Source: Gammaproteobacteria bacterium (GTDB lineage Bacteria; Pseudomonadota; Gammaproteobacteria; Eutrophobiales; Eutrophobiaceae). From it: a DNA stretch of 12,969 bases. The stretch's first letter is position 1, and each line of letters opens with the position of its first letter. A model generated the notes under the pieces. It made no database searches, had not been told where the DNA came from, and saw nothing but the letters and a program-made list of their open reading frames with translations. A program made the translations under genes and the position numbers. Positions 1-6,975 of the stretch are shown here, piece after piece. Location: positions 1 through 12,969 of the forward strand of contig SMWN01000063.1 in NCBI GenBank assembly GCA_004356415.1, given 5' to 3'.

Positions 1-1061
1 CCATCATGGAAGAAATGATGATCTTTTTGTTCAAAGATGCGCTGAATATTGATCTCCCCGAGCCTTTCCCACGTATTACTTATGAAGAAGCCATGCATCG
101 ATTTGGCACAGATCGCCCGGACTTGCGTAACCCATTAAAACTGGTAGATATCTCTGATGTCATGACAGGTGTTGAATTCAAGGTTTTCTCAGGCCCGGCG
201 AAGATGGAGAATGGCCGTGTAGCTGCGCTGAGGTTACCGGCAGGCAGTGAACTGTCCCGCAAAGAAATTGATGGCTACACCGATTTTGTCGCAAATTATG
301 GCGCCAAGGGCCTCGCTTACATCAAGGTCAACGATGTGACTGCCGGAACAGAAGGATTACAATCTCCTATATTAAAATTTCTGCCAGATGAAGTGGTATC
401 GACCATCATGGAACGCACACAGGCAGAAAATGGCGATCTGATTTTCTTCGGTGCGGATAAAACCAGGATCGTCAACGATGCGTTGGGCGCACTCCGCAAC
501 AAACTGGCACAAGATAGAGGTTTGCTTGAAAGTGAATGGCAACCGGTCTGGATAGTTGATTTCCCCATGTTCGAATACAACGAGGATGAAAAGCGCTGGG
601 ATGCACTGCATCATCCCTTTACCGCGCCTTGTGTTGCGGAAGCAAGCGAGCTTGAAGCCGATCCAGGCAAAGCCCTGTCACGTGCCTATGACCTGGTATT
701 GAATGGCGTTGAACTGGGGGGCGGCTCGATTCGTATCCATCGGCCTGAAATGCAAAGAACGGTTTTGAAACTGCTGGGTATTGAACAACAGGAAGCTGAG
801 GATAAGTTCGGTTTTCTCATTAATGCACTTGATTACGGCTGTCCACCACATGGCGGTATCGCTTTTGGGCTGGATCGACTGATCATGTTGATGGTAGGTG
901 CCAGCTCGATTCGAGACGTGATTGCCTTTCCAAAAACACAAACCGCAAGCTGTCTACTGACCGAAGCCCCGACCCCCGCTTCGCCAGAACAACTACGCGA
1001 ACTGGGTATCAAGCTGGCTAAGCCGGCTAAAAAAGAAGACACTCAGCCCGCATCAGAATAA
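1..1061 (+). CDS. aspS: Aspartyl-tRNA synthetase, C-terminal part (5' end outside window)
   Basis: Cytoplasmic class II enzyme that charges tRNA(Asp) with aspartate. The frame is open from the window edge to TAA at 1059-1061; about 351 codons are visible of a protein that is usually about 590 residues, so roughly the first 240 residues are missing. Numbering from the ATG at base 6, the bacterial-specific insertion (GAD) domain begins near residue 22 and matches E. coli AspRS closely around RPDLRNP and GAKGLAYIKV. The class II core returns with HHPFTAP near 202-208, GGGSIRIH near 238-245 and motif 3 (FGLDRL) near 287-292. The ATG at base 6 is internal and not the true start. Whether the enzyme is discriminating or also charges tRNA(Asn) depends on N-terminal residues outside the window. 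Being next to yebC and ruvCAB is usual in gammaproteobacteria, but here nadA and another gene intervene. Confidence 0.97.
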   Translation, partial: IMEEMMIFLFKDALNIDLPEPFPRITYEEAMHRFGTDRPDLRNPLKLVDISDVMTGVEFKVFSGPAKMENGRVAALRLPAGSELSRKEIDGYTDFVANYGAKGLAYIKVNDVTAGTEGLQSPILKFLPDEVVSTIMERTQAENGDLIFFGADKTRIVNDALGALRNKLAQDRGLLESEWQPVWIVDFPMFEYNEDEKRWDALHHPFTAPCVAEASELEADPGKALSRAYDLVLNGVELGGGSIRIHRPEMQRTVLKLLGIEQQEAEDKFGFLINALDYGCPPHGGIAFGLDRLIMLMVGASSIRDVIAFPKTQTASCLLTEAPTPASPEQLRELGIKLAKPAKKEDTQPASE

Positions 1062-1106
1062 AACACTATACTTCAGTCAGATAGTACTAGTTTGATAGAT
1101 TGAGTT

Positions 1107-2183
1107 ATGACAACAGCACTCCCTTCAGCAGAAATTTGTACGCTTAAGCGCGAAGATATTCCCGAGACCATTACTGAGGTACTGAGTGACGCAGAGTGCG
1201 ATGACTTCAAGTCACGCATCAAACAATTATTAAAAGAACAAAATGCCGTGATGGTGGCACATTACTACACCGATCCTGATCTACAGTTAATCGCTGACGC
1301 GACCGTGGGTTATGTTTCCGACTCCCTGGATATGGCCCGCTTTGGTAATGAATCAGAAGCAGACACCCTGATTGTCTGTGGCGTTAAGTTCATGGGCGAA
1401 ACCGCCAAGATATTAAACCCTGAAAAACGTATCCTGATGCCGGATTTGAATGCCGACTGTTCACTGGATATAGGCTGCCCTATTGATGCATTCAGTCAAT
1501 TTTGCGATCAACACCCTGATAGGACTGTGATTGTCTATGCCAACACCAGCGCGGCAGTGAAAGCTCGCTCTGATTGGGTAGTGACCTCGGGCAGTGCGCT
1601 GGATATCATCAATCACCTGCAGGCAAAAGGTGAGAAGTTTATTTGGGCACCGGATAAATATCTTGGTCAGTATATTCAGGAACAAACTGGCGCAGATATG
1701 CTCTTGTGGCAAGGCGTCTGTATTGTCCATGAAGAGTTTAAAGCGATTGAGCTTGCAGAATTAATGAAGCAACATCCCGATGCCAAAGTCCTGGTACATC
1801 CGGAATCCCCCGCATCCGTCATCGAACTTGCCGATGTGGTTAGTTCAACAACGGGCATTATAAAAGCTGCCAGAGAACTGGATGCTAGAGAATTTATCGT
1901 CGCCACAGACAAAGGCATCTTCCATAAAATGCAGGAAGCCGCACCGGATAAAATATTCATCGAAGCCCCGACTAGTGGCAAAGGTGCAACCTGTATCAGT
2001 TGTGGTCACTGTCCCTGGATGGCAATGAACAGTCTTAGGAAAGTAGTCGAGTGTTTAGAAACAGGCAGTGGCGAAATTCATGTTGATCCGGAACTCGGTA
2101 AACGCGCACGTTTACCTATACAACGTTTGTTGGATTTTGCGAAAGAACACAATCAGCAAGTATTGGGGAATAACGACGCCTGA
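1107..2183 (+). CDS. nadA: Quinolinate synthase (NAD biosynthesis)
   Basis: Cytoplasmic [4Fe-4S] enzyme that condenses iminoaspartate with dihydroxyacetone phosphate to give quinolinate, the de novo NAD precursor. The 358 residues compare with 347 in E. coli. The three cluster-ligand cysteines appear at C118 (in NADCSLDIGC), C205 (in WQGVCIVHEE) and C302, the last in a C296-x2-C299-x2-C302 motif followed by PWMAMN. These correspond to E. coli C113, C200 and C297. The substrate-binding AHYYTDPDLQ segment is at 51-60. The gene begins 45 bases after aspS on the same strand, so the two may be co-transcribed. The Shine-Dalgarno sequence before the ATG is weak (only GAG at 1102-1104). nadB is not in the window. 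The stop lies 18 bases from the end of the convergent gene on the other strand, with no convincing terminator between them. Confidence 0.97.
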   Translation: MTTALPSAEICTLKREDIPETITEVLSDAECDDFKSRIKQLLKEQNAVMVAHYYTDPDLQLIADATVGYVSDSLDMARFGNESEADTLIVCGVKFMGETAKILNPEKRILMPDLNADCSLDIGCPIDAFSQFCDQHPDRTVIVYANTSAAVKARSDWVVTSGSALDIINHLQAKGEKFIWAPDKYLGQYIQEQTGADMLLWQGVCIVHEEFKAIELAELMKQHPDAKVLVHPESPASVIELADVVSSTTGIIKAARELDAREFIVATDKGIFHKMQEAAPDKIFIEAPTSGKGATCISCGHCPWMAMNSLRKVVECLETGSGEIHVDPELGKRARLPIQRLLDFAKEHNQQVLGNNDA

Positions 2184-2201
2184 GTATTTTTTTACTTAGC
2201 T

Positions 2202-3038
2202 CTACTCACTACTAAGTTCTATTAGGTAGTTAATAAATGTAGAACAACTTACAAGCATGAATCTTGCGTCTGCCTTTTTCAGGGTAGACTCCTCAAGAAG
2301 AGCATGACGTATTCCACCTTCATCACTTGTATAACCATATAGTGATGAAAAGGCAGATTTTAGTGCTTGATGTAGATTGCCATTTTTCTCAATGACTTTA
2401 AGAGCTTGTCCTAAAGTAGCTTTATCATCTCCGGAAAGGATCTTCGCAAGCGACTCAACCGCAGAAATTGATTCTTTAATTGAATTTCTATAGTCGGGAT
2501 TTGCTCTATCATTTAATAAGCTAAGAGCTGTTTTTAAATGTTCTCGGACACCTCCATATTTTCCGGATATATTTATTGCTTCCTCAACAGATTCGATCTC
2601 TACTTCGGAGGTAATTTCTGAAAGTTGTTCATTAACAAATCGGTAAGCAGAGTTTTCTCTTTCTAAATAGCTATTACATAAACCAACAAATTCATTTTTA
2701 TTATGACTAGGCCCATATTCTGAGCAAGCTTCCACAAAGTCCAGTATTTCATCCCACTCTGCGGAAAAATAATGATTCCTCAGATAACTTACTGCATCGG
2801 AAAAGCTATTGGGAATCTGATCTATCGGATATTTAAAATGGTGAAGCCAGAGAGATGTTAAAAAATTAAATAAGTTACATTTTTTTGTCCGATCATCATA
2901 ATATTCTTTAAAGGAAACCCTTTCAAAATAAACAAGTGTAATTGCACTCCATAGGCTGCTTTTCAAATCATCATCAATACTCTCTAGCTGGACAAGTTTG
3001 GTTGATGGTGATTTTCCTATTCTCTGTGAAAATCTCAT
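2202..3038 (-). CDS. AbiJ-like (HEPN-related) candidate abortive-infection protein
   Basis: A 278-residue, probably soluble protein with no signal peptide or membrane segment. From memory of the family, the N-terminal half (FSQRIG at 3-8, then LESIDDDLKSSLW at 18-30, and EVEIESVEEA near 145-154) resembles the AbiJ N-terminal domain 4 proteins. The C-terminal half is predicted helical (about 165-275), with HLKTALSLLNDR, IKESISAVESL, LYGYTSDEGGIRHAL and a final FMLVSCSTFINYLIEL helix, and resembles the HEPN-like half of the same proteins. I do not see a canonical HEPN R-x4-6-H motif; the nearest is R244-H245 in GGIRHA. Some AbiJ/HEPN proteins act as phage-triggered RNases, but that role is only inferred here. 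The start is supported by a purine-rich ribosome site, AAGGAAAGGA on the minus strand at about 3043-3052. The gene stands alone, runs against its neighbours and is visibly more A+T-rich (three sampled 60-base lines hold about 27-47% G+C by hand count, against about 55% in a nadA line), which suggests acquisition. Confidence 0.85.
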   Translation of the reverse strand: MRFSQRIGKSPSTKLVQLESIDDDLKSSLWSAITLVYFERVSFKEYYDDRTKKCNLFNFLTSLWLHHFKYPIDQIPNSFSDAVSYLRNHYFSAEWDEILDFVEACSEYGPSHNKNEFVGLCNSYLERENSAYRFVNEQLSEITSEVEIESVEEAINISGKYGGVREHLKTALSLLNDRANPDYRNSIKESISAVESLAKILSGDDKATLGQALKVIEKNGNLHQALKSAFSSLYGYTSDEGGIRHALLEESTLKKADARFMLVSCSTFINYLIELSSE

Positions 3039-3165
3039 TCTTTTCCTTTCCTTATAGGATTGAGAAGCAAATACGATTCAGGATAGATCGATCTTAATAA
3101 AGATAACACTTTGGTAGTTTAAATCCCCTTGATAACTTGCCGAAATGATTGCAATCGGTAGCGGG

Positions 3166-3187
3166 AAGCGCACAGGTATGTGCGCTT
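3166..3187. repeat. Perfect 9-base inverted repeat (hairpin 1)
   Basis: AAGCGCACA at 3166-3174 is exactly complementary to TGTGCGCTT at 3179-3187 around a GGTA loop. It is followed by a looser pair, GCCCAT (3190-3195) with ATGGGC (3214-3219), across an 18-base loop. There is no T tract on either side, so it does not look like an intrinsic terminator. It could be an RNA structure or part of a dispersed palindromic repeat. Confidence 0.8.
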
Positions 3188-3250
3188 TAGCCCATCGAAT
3201 CATGGACGAGTCTATGGGCGACGCGTTAGTGATTGTATGAATGCAGGAAA

Positions 3251-3271
3251 GCCCCAAATTTTATTTGGGGC
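3251..3271. repeat. Perfect 9-base inverted repeat (hairpin 2)
   Basis: GCCCCAAAT at 3251-3259 pairs exactly with ATTTGGGGC at 3263-3271 around TTT. In the leftward direction the stem is followed by only three T residues, so terminator function is weakly supported. It lies upstream of the leftward gene, where a terminator for that gene would make no sense. Confidence 0.8.
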
Positions 3272-3296
3272 CAGTTATTGGGGAAAGGTTCTTTTG

Positions 3297-3322
3297 CCTC
3301 CTTTTCTTCAAAGAAAAGGAGG
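3297..3322. repeat. Perfect 12-base inverted repeat (hairpin 3)
   Basis: CCTCCTTTTCTT at 3297-3308 pairs exactly with AAGAAAAGGAGG at 3311-3322 with only CA between, so a real RNA hairpin would open the top one or two pairs. It is the longest perfect palindrome I noticed in the window. The right arm contains AAGGAGG, a full Shine-Dalgarno-like sequence, but no start codon follows at a useful distance. There is no flanking T tract after the stem on either strand. Confidence 0.8.
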
Positions 3323-3386
3323 TTGCCGCACAGGGCAAAACCAAATCGTGGTATGAATATCATAATATCCAACCTACTCCCAATAG

Positions 3387-3416
3387 TTGGGACACCCCGC
3401 CCACAAATGCTAAAAT
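3387..3416 (+). promoter_or_regulatory. Candidate sigma70 promoter for yebC-ruvCA
   Basis: A -10 hexamer TAAAAT at 3411-3416 is preceded by TG at 3408-3409, giving an extended -10 (TGCTAAAAT). A partial -35, TTGGGA at 3387-3392, lies 18 bases upstream. The -10 lies about 42 bases before the yebC start. The -35 overlaps the right arm of a small hairpin (CCCAA 3379-3383 with TTGGG 3387-3391), which could be an operator or chance. The placement is by motif only. Confidence 0.5.
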
Positions 3417-3458
3417 CCCCACCAATTTCAAACCAAGCAACCACAGTGGAAGAAATAA

Positions 3459-4205
3459 ATGGCAGGACATAGTAAATGGGCGAACATCCAACACCGAAAA
3501 GGCAGACAAGATGCCAAACGTGGCAAACTGTTCACCAAACTGATTCGAGAAGTCACCATTGCCGCTAAAATGGGCGGCGGTGATCCGGATGCCAACCCAA
3601 GGTTACGTGCTGCTGTTGATAGCGCCAAGTCCCAGAGCATGCCCAAAGATACAATTGAAAGGGCAATCAAGCGCGGTGCCGGTGGTGGTGAAGGCGAAAA
3701 CGTTGAGGAAATTCGCTACGAGGGTTATGGCCCGGGTGGTGTGGCGGTGCTGGTGGATACCATGACAGATAATAAAAATCGTACAGTTGCCGAAGTACGC
3801 CATGCCTTTTCCAAATATAATGGCAACCTGGGCACAGATGGCTCAGTGGCTTATCTGTTTTCCAAGGTGGGGCTGATTTCATACGCTTCTGGTGCAGATG
3901 AAGATGCGATTATGGAAGCCGCGCTGGAAGGTGGTGCAGAGGATGTCGTCAGCAATGACGATGGCTCGATAGATGTGATTACCGAACCGGATAGTTTTAT
4001 CGATGTGAAAGAAGCCTTGATTGCTGCAGGACTTGAACCGGAAAACGCCGAAATAACCATGCACGCTTCAACCTCTTCGACGCTTGATCTTAAAAATGCA
4101 GAGACCATGCTACATTTGCTTGATGTGCTGGAAGATCTGGATGATGTACAGAAGGTTTATTCCAATGCAGATATCCCTGATGATGTGCTGGCACAACTAG
4201 ATTAA
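3459..4205 (+). CDS. yebC: YebC/PmpR family protein
   Basis: The 248-residue protein begins with the family signature MAGHSKWANIQHRK and continues through AKRGKLFTKL, the glycine-rich AIKRGAGGGEG and the YEGYGPGGVAVLVDTMTDN segment; length and sequence match E. coli YebC (246 residues). The family was long annotated as a DNA-binding transcriptional regulator (PmpR in Pseudomonas). More recent work on relatives assigns it a translation role, relieving ribosome stalling at proline-rich stretches, so the function here should be read as family-level. The start has a good ribosome site, GGAAGA at 3448-3453, five bases before the ATG. The stop TAA directly abuts the ruvC ATG, so ruvC translation is probably coupled. 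Adjacency to ruvC is a widely conserved arrangement. Confidence 0.96.
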   Translation: MAGHSKWANIQHRKGRQDAKRGKLFTKLIREVTIAAKMGGGDPDANPRLRAAVDSAKSQSMPKDTIERAIKRGAGGGEGENVEEIRYEGYGPGGVAVLVDTMTDNKNRTVAEVRHAFSKYNGNLGTDGSVAYLFSKVGLISYASGADEDAIMEAALEGGAEDVVSNDDGSIDVITEPDSFIDVKEALIAAGLEPENAEITMHASTSSTLDLKNAETMLHLLDVLEDLDDVQKVYSNADIPDDVLAQLD

Positions 4206-4724
4206 ATGACCCGAATACTTGGTATAGACCCAGGCTCTCGAATAACCGGTTATGGTGTGATTGATATCGAAGGTAATCATGCCAAGCACGTGACTAATGG
4301 TTGTATCCGGGTCAAAGGCGAGACACTGGCTGAAAAATTACATCAAATCTTCAGGGAAATTAATGCCATCATTACTGAATACCAGCCCGAAGAAGTTTCA
4401 ATTGAAAAAGTGTTTATGCATAAGAATGCGGATTCAGCACTGAAGCTCGGGCAGGCCCGTGGCACAGCCATTGCCGCCTGTGCCACCAGAAAACTGGAAG
4501 TCTTTGAATACACGGCAAATCAGGTCAAACAAGCCACTGTCGGTAAAGGGCATGCCAAGAAGGAACAAGTACAACATATGGTGAAGATCCTACTATGCCT
4601 ACAGGGGGATCTGCAGGAAGATGCGGCAGATGCTCTGGCTATAGCACTGTGTCATGGCCACTCCAGAGATATCCTGATGCGCATTGAAGGTGTGCGCGGT
4701 GTCAAGGGTGGGCGACTAGTATGA
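4206..4724 (+). CDS. ruvC: Holliday junction resolvase RuvC
   Basis: Dimeric endonuclease that cuts Holliday junctions symmetrically during recombinational repair. The 172 residues compare with 173 in E. coli. All four acidic catalytic residues of the RNase H-like fold are in place: D8 in GIDPG, E67 in SIEKVF, and D139 and D142 in QEDAADALA. The ATG immediately follows the yebC stop (TAAATG) and lacks a strong ribosome site of its own, which points to translational coupling. ruvA begins 13 bases after the stop. The protein is expected to act with the RuvAB motor encoded just downstream. Confidence 0.98.
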   Translation: MTRILGIDPGSRITGYGVIDIEGNHAKHVTNGCIRVKGETLAEKLHQIFREINAIITEYQPEEVSIEKVFMHKNADSALKLGQARGTAIAACATRKLEVFEYTANQVKQATVGKGHAKKEQVQHMVKILLCLQGDLQEDAADALAIALCHGHSRDILMRIEGVRGVKGGRLV

Positions 4725-4737
4725 CCGGAGACTTATG

Positions 4738-5343
4738 ATGATAGGCCAAATACGCGGCATATTAATCCACAAACAACCACCGCATTTGCTGGTCGATGTG
4801 CAAGGGGTTTCTTACGAAATTGAAGCGCCCATGACCACCTTCTACAAACTGCCTGACACGGGCGTGGAAGTCACCTTATTTACCCATCTGGCAATTCGCG
4901 ACGATGCGCACCTGCTATTTGGCTTTGCCACGCATAATGAACGAACCATGTTCCGCACCTTGATTAAGGTGAATGGTGTCGGTGCAAAAATGGCGCTCAC
5001 CATCCTCTCCGGGATGGAAGCCGATCATTTTGCACAATGCATTCGTGATGGCGATGCGCTTAGCCTGGTCAGGCTACCAGGCGTGGGCAAAAAGACAGCG
5101 GAAAGACTCATCATAGAAATGCGTGACCGTCTGAAAGACTGGGAGTTAAGTTCCGTTGCCAGTAGTTCAGCAGATAATGCACTGGGCCGGGCAAGCAGCC
5201 AGTCTGACGATGCTGTCAGCGCACTGATAGCACTTGGTTATAAACCACAGGAGGCCAGTCGTTTAGTCTTCGCCGTCGCCACAGATGAAATGACCAGCGA
5301 AGAGATTATTCGCGGAGCACTCAAGGCCTTCATAAAGAAATAA
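4738..5343 (+). CDS. ruvA: Holliday junction DNA helicase subunit RuvA
   Basis: Tetrameric junction-recognition protein that loads RuvB and helps drive branch migration. The 201 residues compare with 203 in E. coli. Domain I (OB fold) covers about 1-64 and contains the acidic-pin residues as D55-D56, where E. coli has Glu-Asp. Domain II has two helix-hairpin-helix motifs, NGVGAK at 79-84 and LPGVGKKTAERL at 113-124. A Ser-rich linker (about 137-157) leads to domain III, the RuvB-binding part, containing ALIALGYKPQEASR. I chose the second of two adjacent ATGs because the family begins MIG and GGAG at 4727-4730 is then seven bases away; the ATG at 4735 would add one Met. Confidence 0.97.
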   Translation: MIGQIRGILIHKQPPHLLVDVQGVSYEIEAPMTTFYKLPDTGVEVTLFTHLAIRDDAHLLFGFATHNERTMFRTLIKVNGVGAKMALTILSGMEADHFAQCIRDGDALSLVRLPGVGKKTAERLIIEMRDRLKDWELSSVASSSADNALGRASSQSDDAVSALIALGYKPQEASRLVFAVATDEMTSEEIIRGALKAFIKK

Positions 5344-5510
5344 TGGCCAGTGAATTATGAGTCATATTGATTTCCAGACAGTAGATTTCCAGCCTTCTGA
5401 CATAATCTCGCCATAATTCCTTCGTAATATGGCATATCAATGAATGGGGCAAAAATTAACCCGATTGGCATATTGAAGCGTTAAAAGGGAAAATAGCACA
5501 CTAAATAATT
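5344..5510 (+). other. ruvA-ruvB intergenic gap
   Basis: The 167 bases contain a 9-base direct repeat, GATTTCCAG, at 5369-5377 and 5384-5392 (15-base period), and an imperfect CCAT...ATGG hairpin near 5412-5433. There is no T tract, no credible open frame and no promoter I would defend. ruvA and ruvB are often immediately adjacent, so ruvB may be separately controlled here. Confidence 0.5.
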
Positions 5511-6566
5511 ATGACTGCCGAGCCTAATCCAAATATCGTCTCCACAAGCACCGCTGAGGATGTTGCGGCGGATAATACCCTGCGCCCAAAACGGCTTGTA
5601 GATTATATCGGACAACAGTCTGTCCATGAACAAATGGAGATATTCATTGGTGCCGCACGCAAACGCCAGGAACCTCTGGATCACGTATTAATCTTTGGGC
5701 CACCCGGCCTGGGGAAAACGACATTAGCACATATTATTGCCAATGAAATGGGCGTAAACATGCGCCAGACCTCCGGGCCTGTACTGGAACGACAGGGTGA
5801 TCTGGCAGCACTGTTGACCAATCTAGAGCCCAATGATGTCTTATTTATCGATGAAATCCATCGTCTAAGTCCAGTCGTCGAAGAAGTGCTTTATCCCGCC
5901 ATGGAAGAATACCAAATTGATATTATGATTGGCGAAGGCCCTGCCGCAAGGGCGATCAAGCTGGATGTACCGCCCTTTACACTGGTCGGCGCCACTACCC
6001 GGGCTGGCCTGTTAACCTCCCCCCTCAGAGATCGATTCGGCATTGTACAGCGACTGGAATTTTACAGCGCTGATGAACTGTCCAGTATTGTTAAACGTTC
6101 CGCCAATATCATGGAGGTGAAAATAGACGATGCCGGTACCAAGGAAATTGCTGCACGCTCAAGAGGCACGCCACGTATTGCCAATCGCTTGCTGAGACGT
6201 GTTCGTGACTACTCTGAGGTCAAATGTGATGGTGACATCACAGAGGCGGTGGCGAACAAAGCATTGGATATGTTGAATGTCGATGTGCATGGTTTTGACG
6301 TAATGGATCGTAAATTATTGCTGGCCATCATCCAGAAGTTTGATGGGGGGCCTGTTGGGCTCAGCAATCTCGCCGCGGCCATTGGCGAAGAACGTGACAC
6401 TATTGAAGATGTGCTTGAACCTTTCCTGATCCAGCAGGGCTTTTTGATGCGCACCTCAAGAGGCCGTACCGCCACAAAAACCGCCTATCTGCATTTTGGA
6501 CTGGATGCCCCAAGTACAATTGAATCAGGGATGACCAAATCAGAACCGGATTTGTTTAATGAATAA
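5511..6566 (+). CDS. ruvB: Holliday junction DNA helicase ATPase RuvB
   Basis: AAA+ hexameric motor that pumps DNA through the RuvA-bound junction. The 351 residues compare with 336 in E. coli; the extra length is at both ends. Walker A GPPGLGKT is at 63-70, Walker B LFIDEIH at 111-117, sensor 1 GATTRAG at 160-166, the SPLRDRFG arginine-finger region near 170-177 and the sensor 2 segment GTPRIANRLLRR at 219-230. A C-terminal winged-helix part contains GGPVGLSNLAAAIGEE and LIQQGFLMRT. It follows ruvA after a 167-base gap rather than directly. The ATG has no clear Shine-Dalgarno sequence at normal distance (a GGGA lies about 20 bases upstream), yet the N-terminus aligns well with the family. 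The 3' end overlaps ybgC by eight bases. Confidence 0.97.
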   Translation: MTAEPNPNIVSTSTAEDVAADNTLRPKRLVDYIGQQSVHEQMEIFIGAARKRQEPLDHVLIFGPPGLGKTTLAHIIANEMGVNMRQTSGPVLERQGDLAALLTNLEPNDVLFIDEIHRLSPVVEEVLYPAMEEYQIDIMIGEGPAARAIKLDVPPFTLVGATTRAGLLTSPLRDRFGIVQRLEFYSADELSSIVKRSANIMEVKIDDAGTKEIAARSRGTPRIANRLLRRVRDYSEVKCDGDITEAVANKALDMLNVDVHGFDVMDRKLLLAIIQKFDGGPVGLSNLAAAIGEERDTIEDVLEPFLIQQGFLMRTSRGRTATKTAYLHFGLDAPSTIESGMTKSEPDLFNE

Positions 6567-6975
6567 TGAAACCGCCAAAAAAGAATTCGAACTTCAAGTG
6601 CGTGTTTATTACGAAGATACAGATGCTGGCGGTGTTGTATACCACAGTCACTATCTCAACTTTATGGAACGCGCTCGCACGGAATGGTTACGCCATATTG
6701 GCTTCGAGCAGAATGCCCTGATTGAGCAAGATAGAATTTTATTTGCCGTGCGAAAAGTGAATATAGATTTTCATAAGCCAGCACTTTTTAACGAGCTGCT
6801 TAATATCAAAACCCGGATTATGCATACACGAAGAGCCAGTCTGGTTTTTGAGCAGATCATTTTTAATCAATCTAAAGAAACCATTTGCAAGGCAGAGATC
6901 AAGATTGCCTGTCTCAATAGCAGCACGATGAAACCCGAACCTATTCCTGAAAATATTTTACTGGAGCTGAATTAA
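6559..6975 (+). CDS. ybgC: Acyl-CoA thioesterase YbgC (Tol-Pal-associated)
   Basis: Small cytoplasmic hot-dog-fold thioesterase that hydrolyses acyl-CoA or acyl-ACP substrates; the E. coli protein has been linked to phospholipid synthesis. The 138 residues compare with 134 in E. coli. The 4-hydroxybenzoyl-CoA-thioesterase signature runs from YYEDTDAGGVVYH at about 17-29, with D22 matching the catalytic Asp18 of E. coli, then FMERARTEWLR. The ATG lies inside the end of ruvB (eight-base overlap) and the stop shares one base with the tolQ start (TAATG), so translation is probably coupled across ruvB-ybgC-tolQ. It is the usual first gene of the tol-pal cluster; its exact role in Tol function is not settled. 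Confidence 0.95.
   Translation: MNNETAKKEFELQVRVYYEDTDAGGVVYHSHYLNFMERARTEWLRHIGFEQNALIEQDRILFAVRKVNIDFHKPALFNELLNIKTRIMHTRRASLVFEQIIFNQSKETICKAEIKIACLNSSTMKPEPIPENILLELN

Larger units (their letters stand above)
3039..3458. other. 420-base intergenic region rich in inverted repeats
   Basis: This divergent gap lies between the AbiJ-like gene (leftward) and yebC (rightward). The left 120 bases are A+T-rich and probably carry the leftward promoter, though I cannot place it with confidence. From 3166 to 3391 there are five inverted repeats, four of them short-looped hairpins, listed separately where strong. The right end holds a candidate promoter for yebC. Small open frames across this stretch lack ribosome sites and recognisable products, and their apparent length comes partly from the palindromes, so I do not call them genes. 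Confidence 0.7.

Noticed and set aside
2194..2217. ACTTAG/CTAAGT inverted repeat between the nadA and AbiJ-like stops, near a run of T
   Set aside because: The T run lies before the stem in the rightward direction and reads as A after the stem in the leftward direction, so it fits a terminator on neither strand; six A+T-rich pairs with a 12-base loop are weak.
3178..3240. 20-codon open frame (MCALAHRIMDESMGDALVIV)
   Set aside because: It has no properly spaced ribosome site, overlaps the inverted repeats and has no recognisable product.
3233..3543. Two overlapping 79- and 100-codon frames before and into yebC
   Set aside because: They run over palindromic sequence and into yebC in another frame, lack ribosome sites and show no family likeness.
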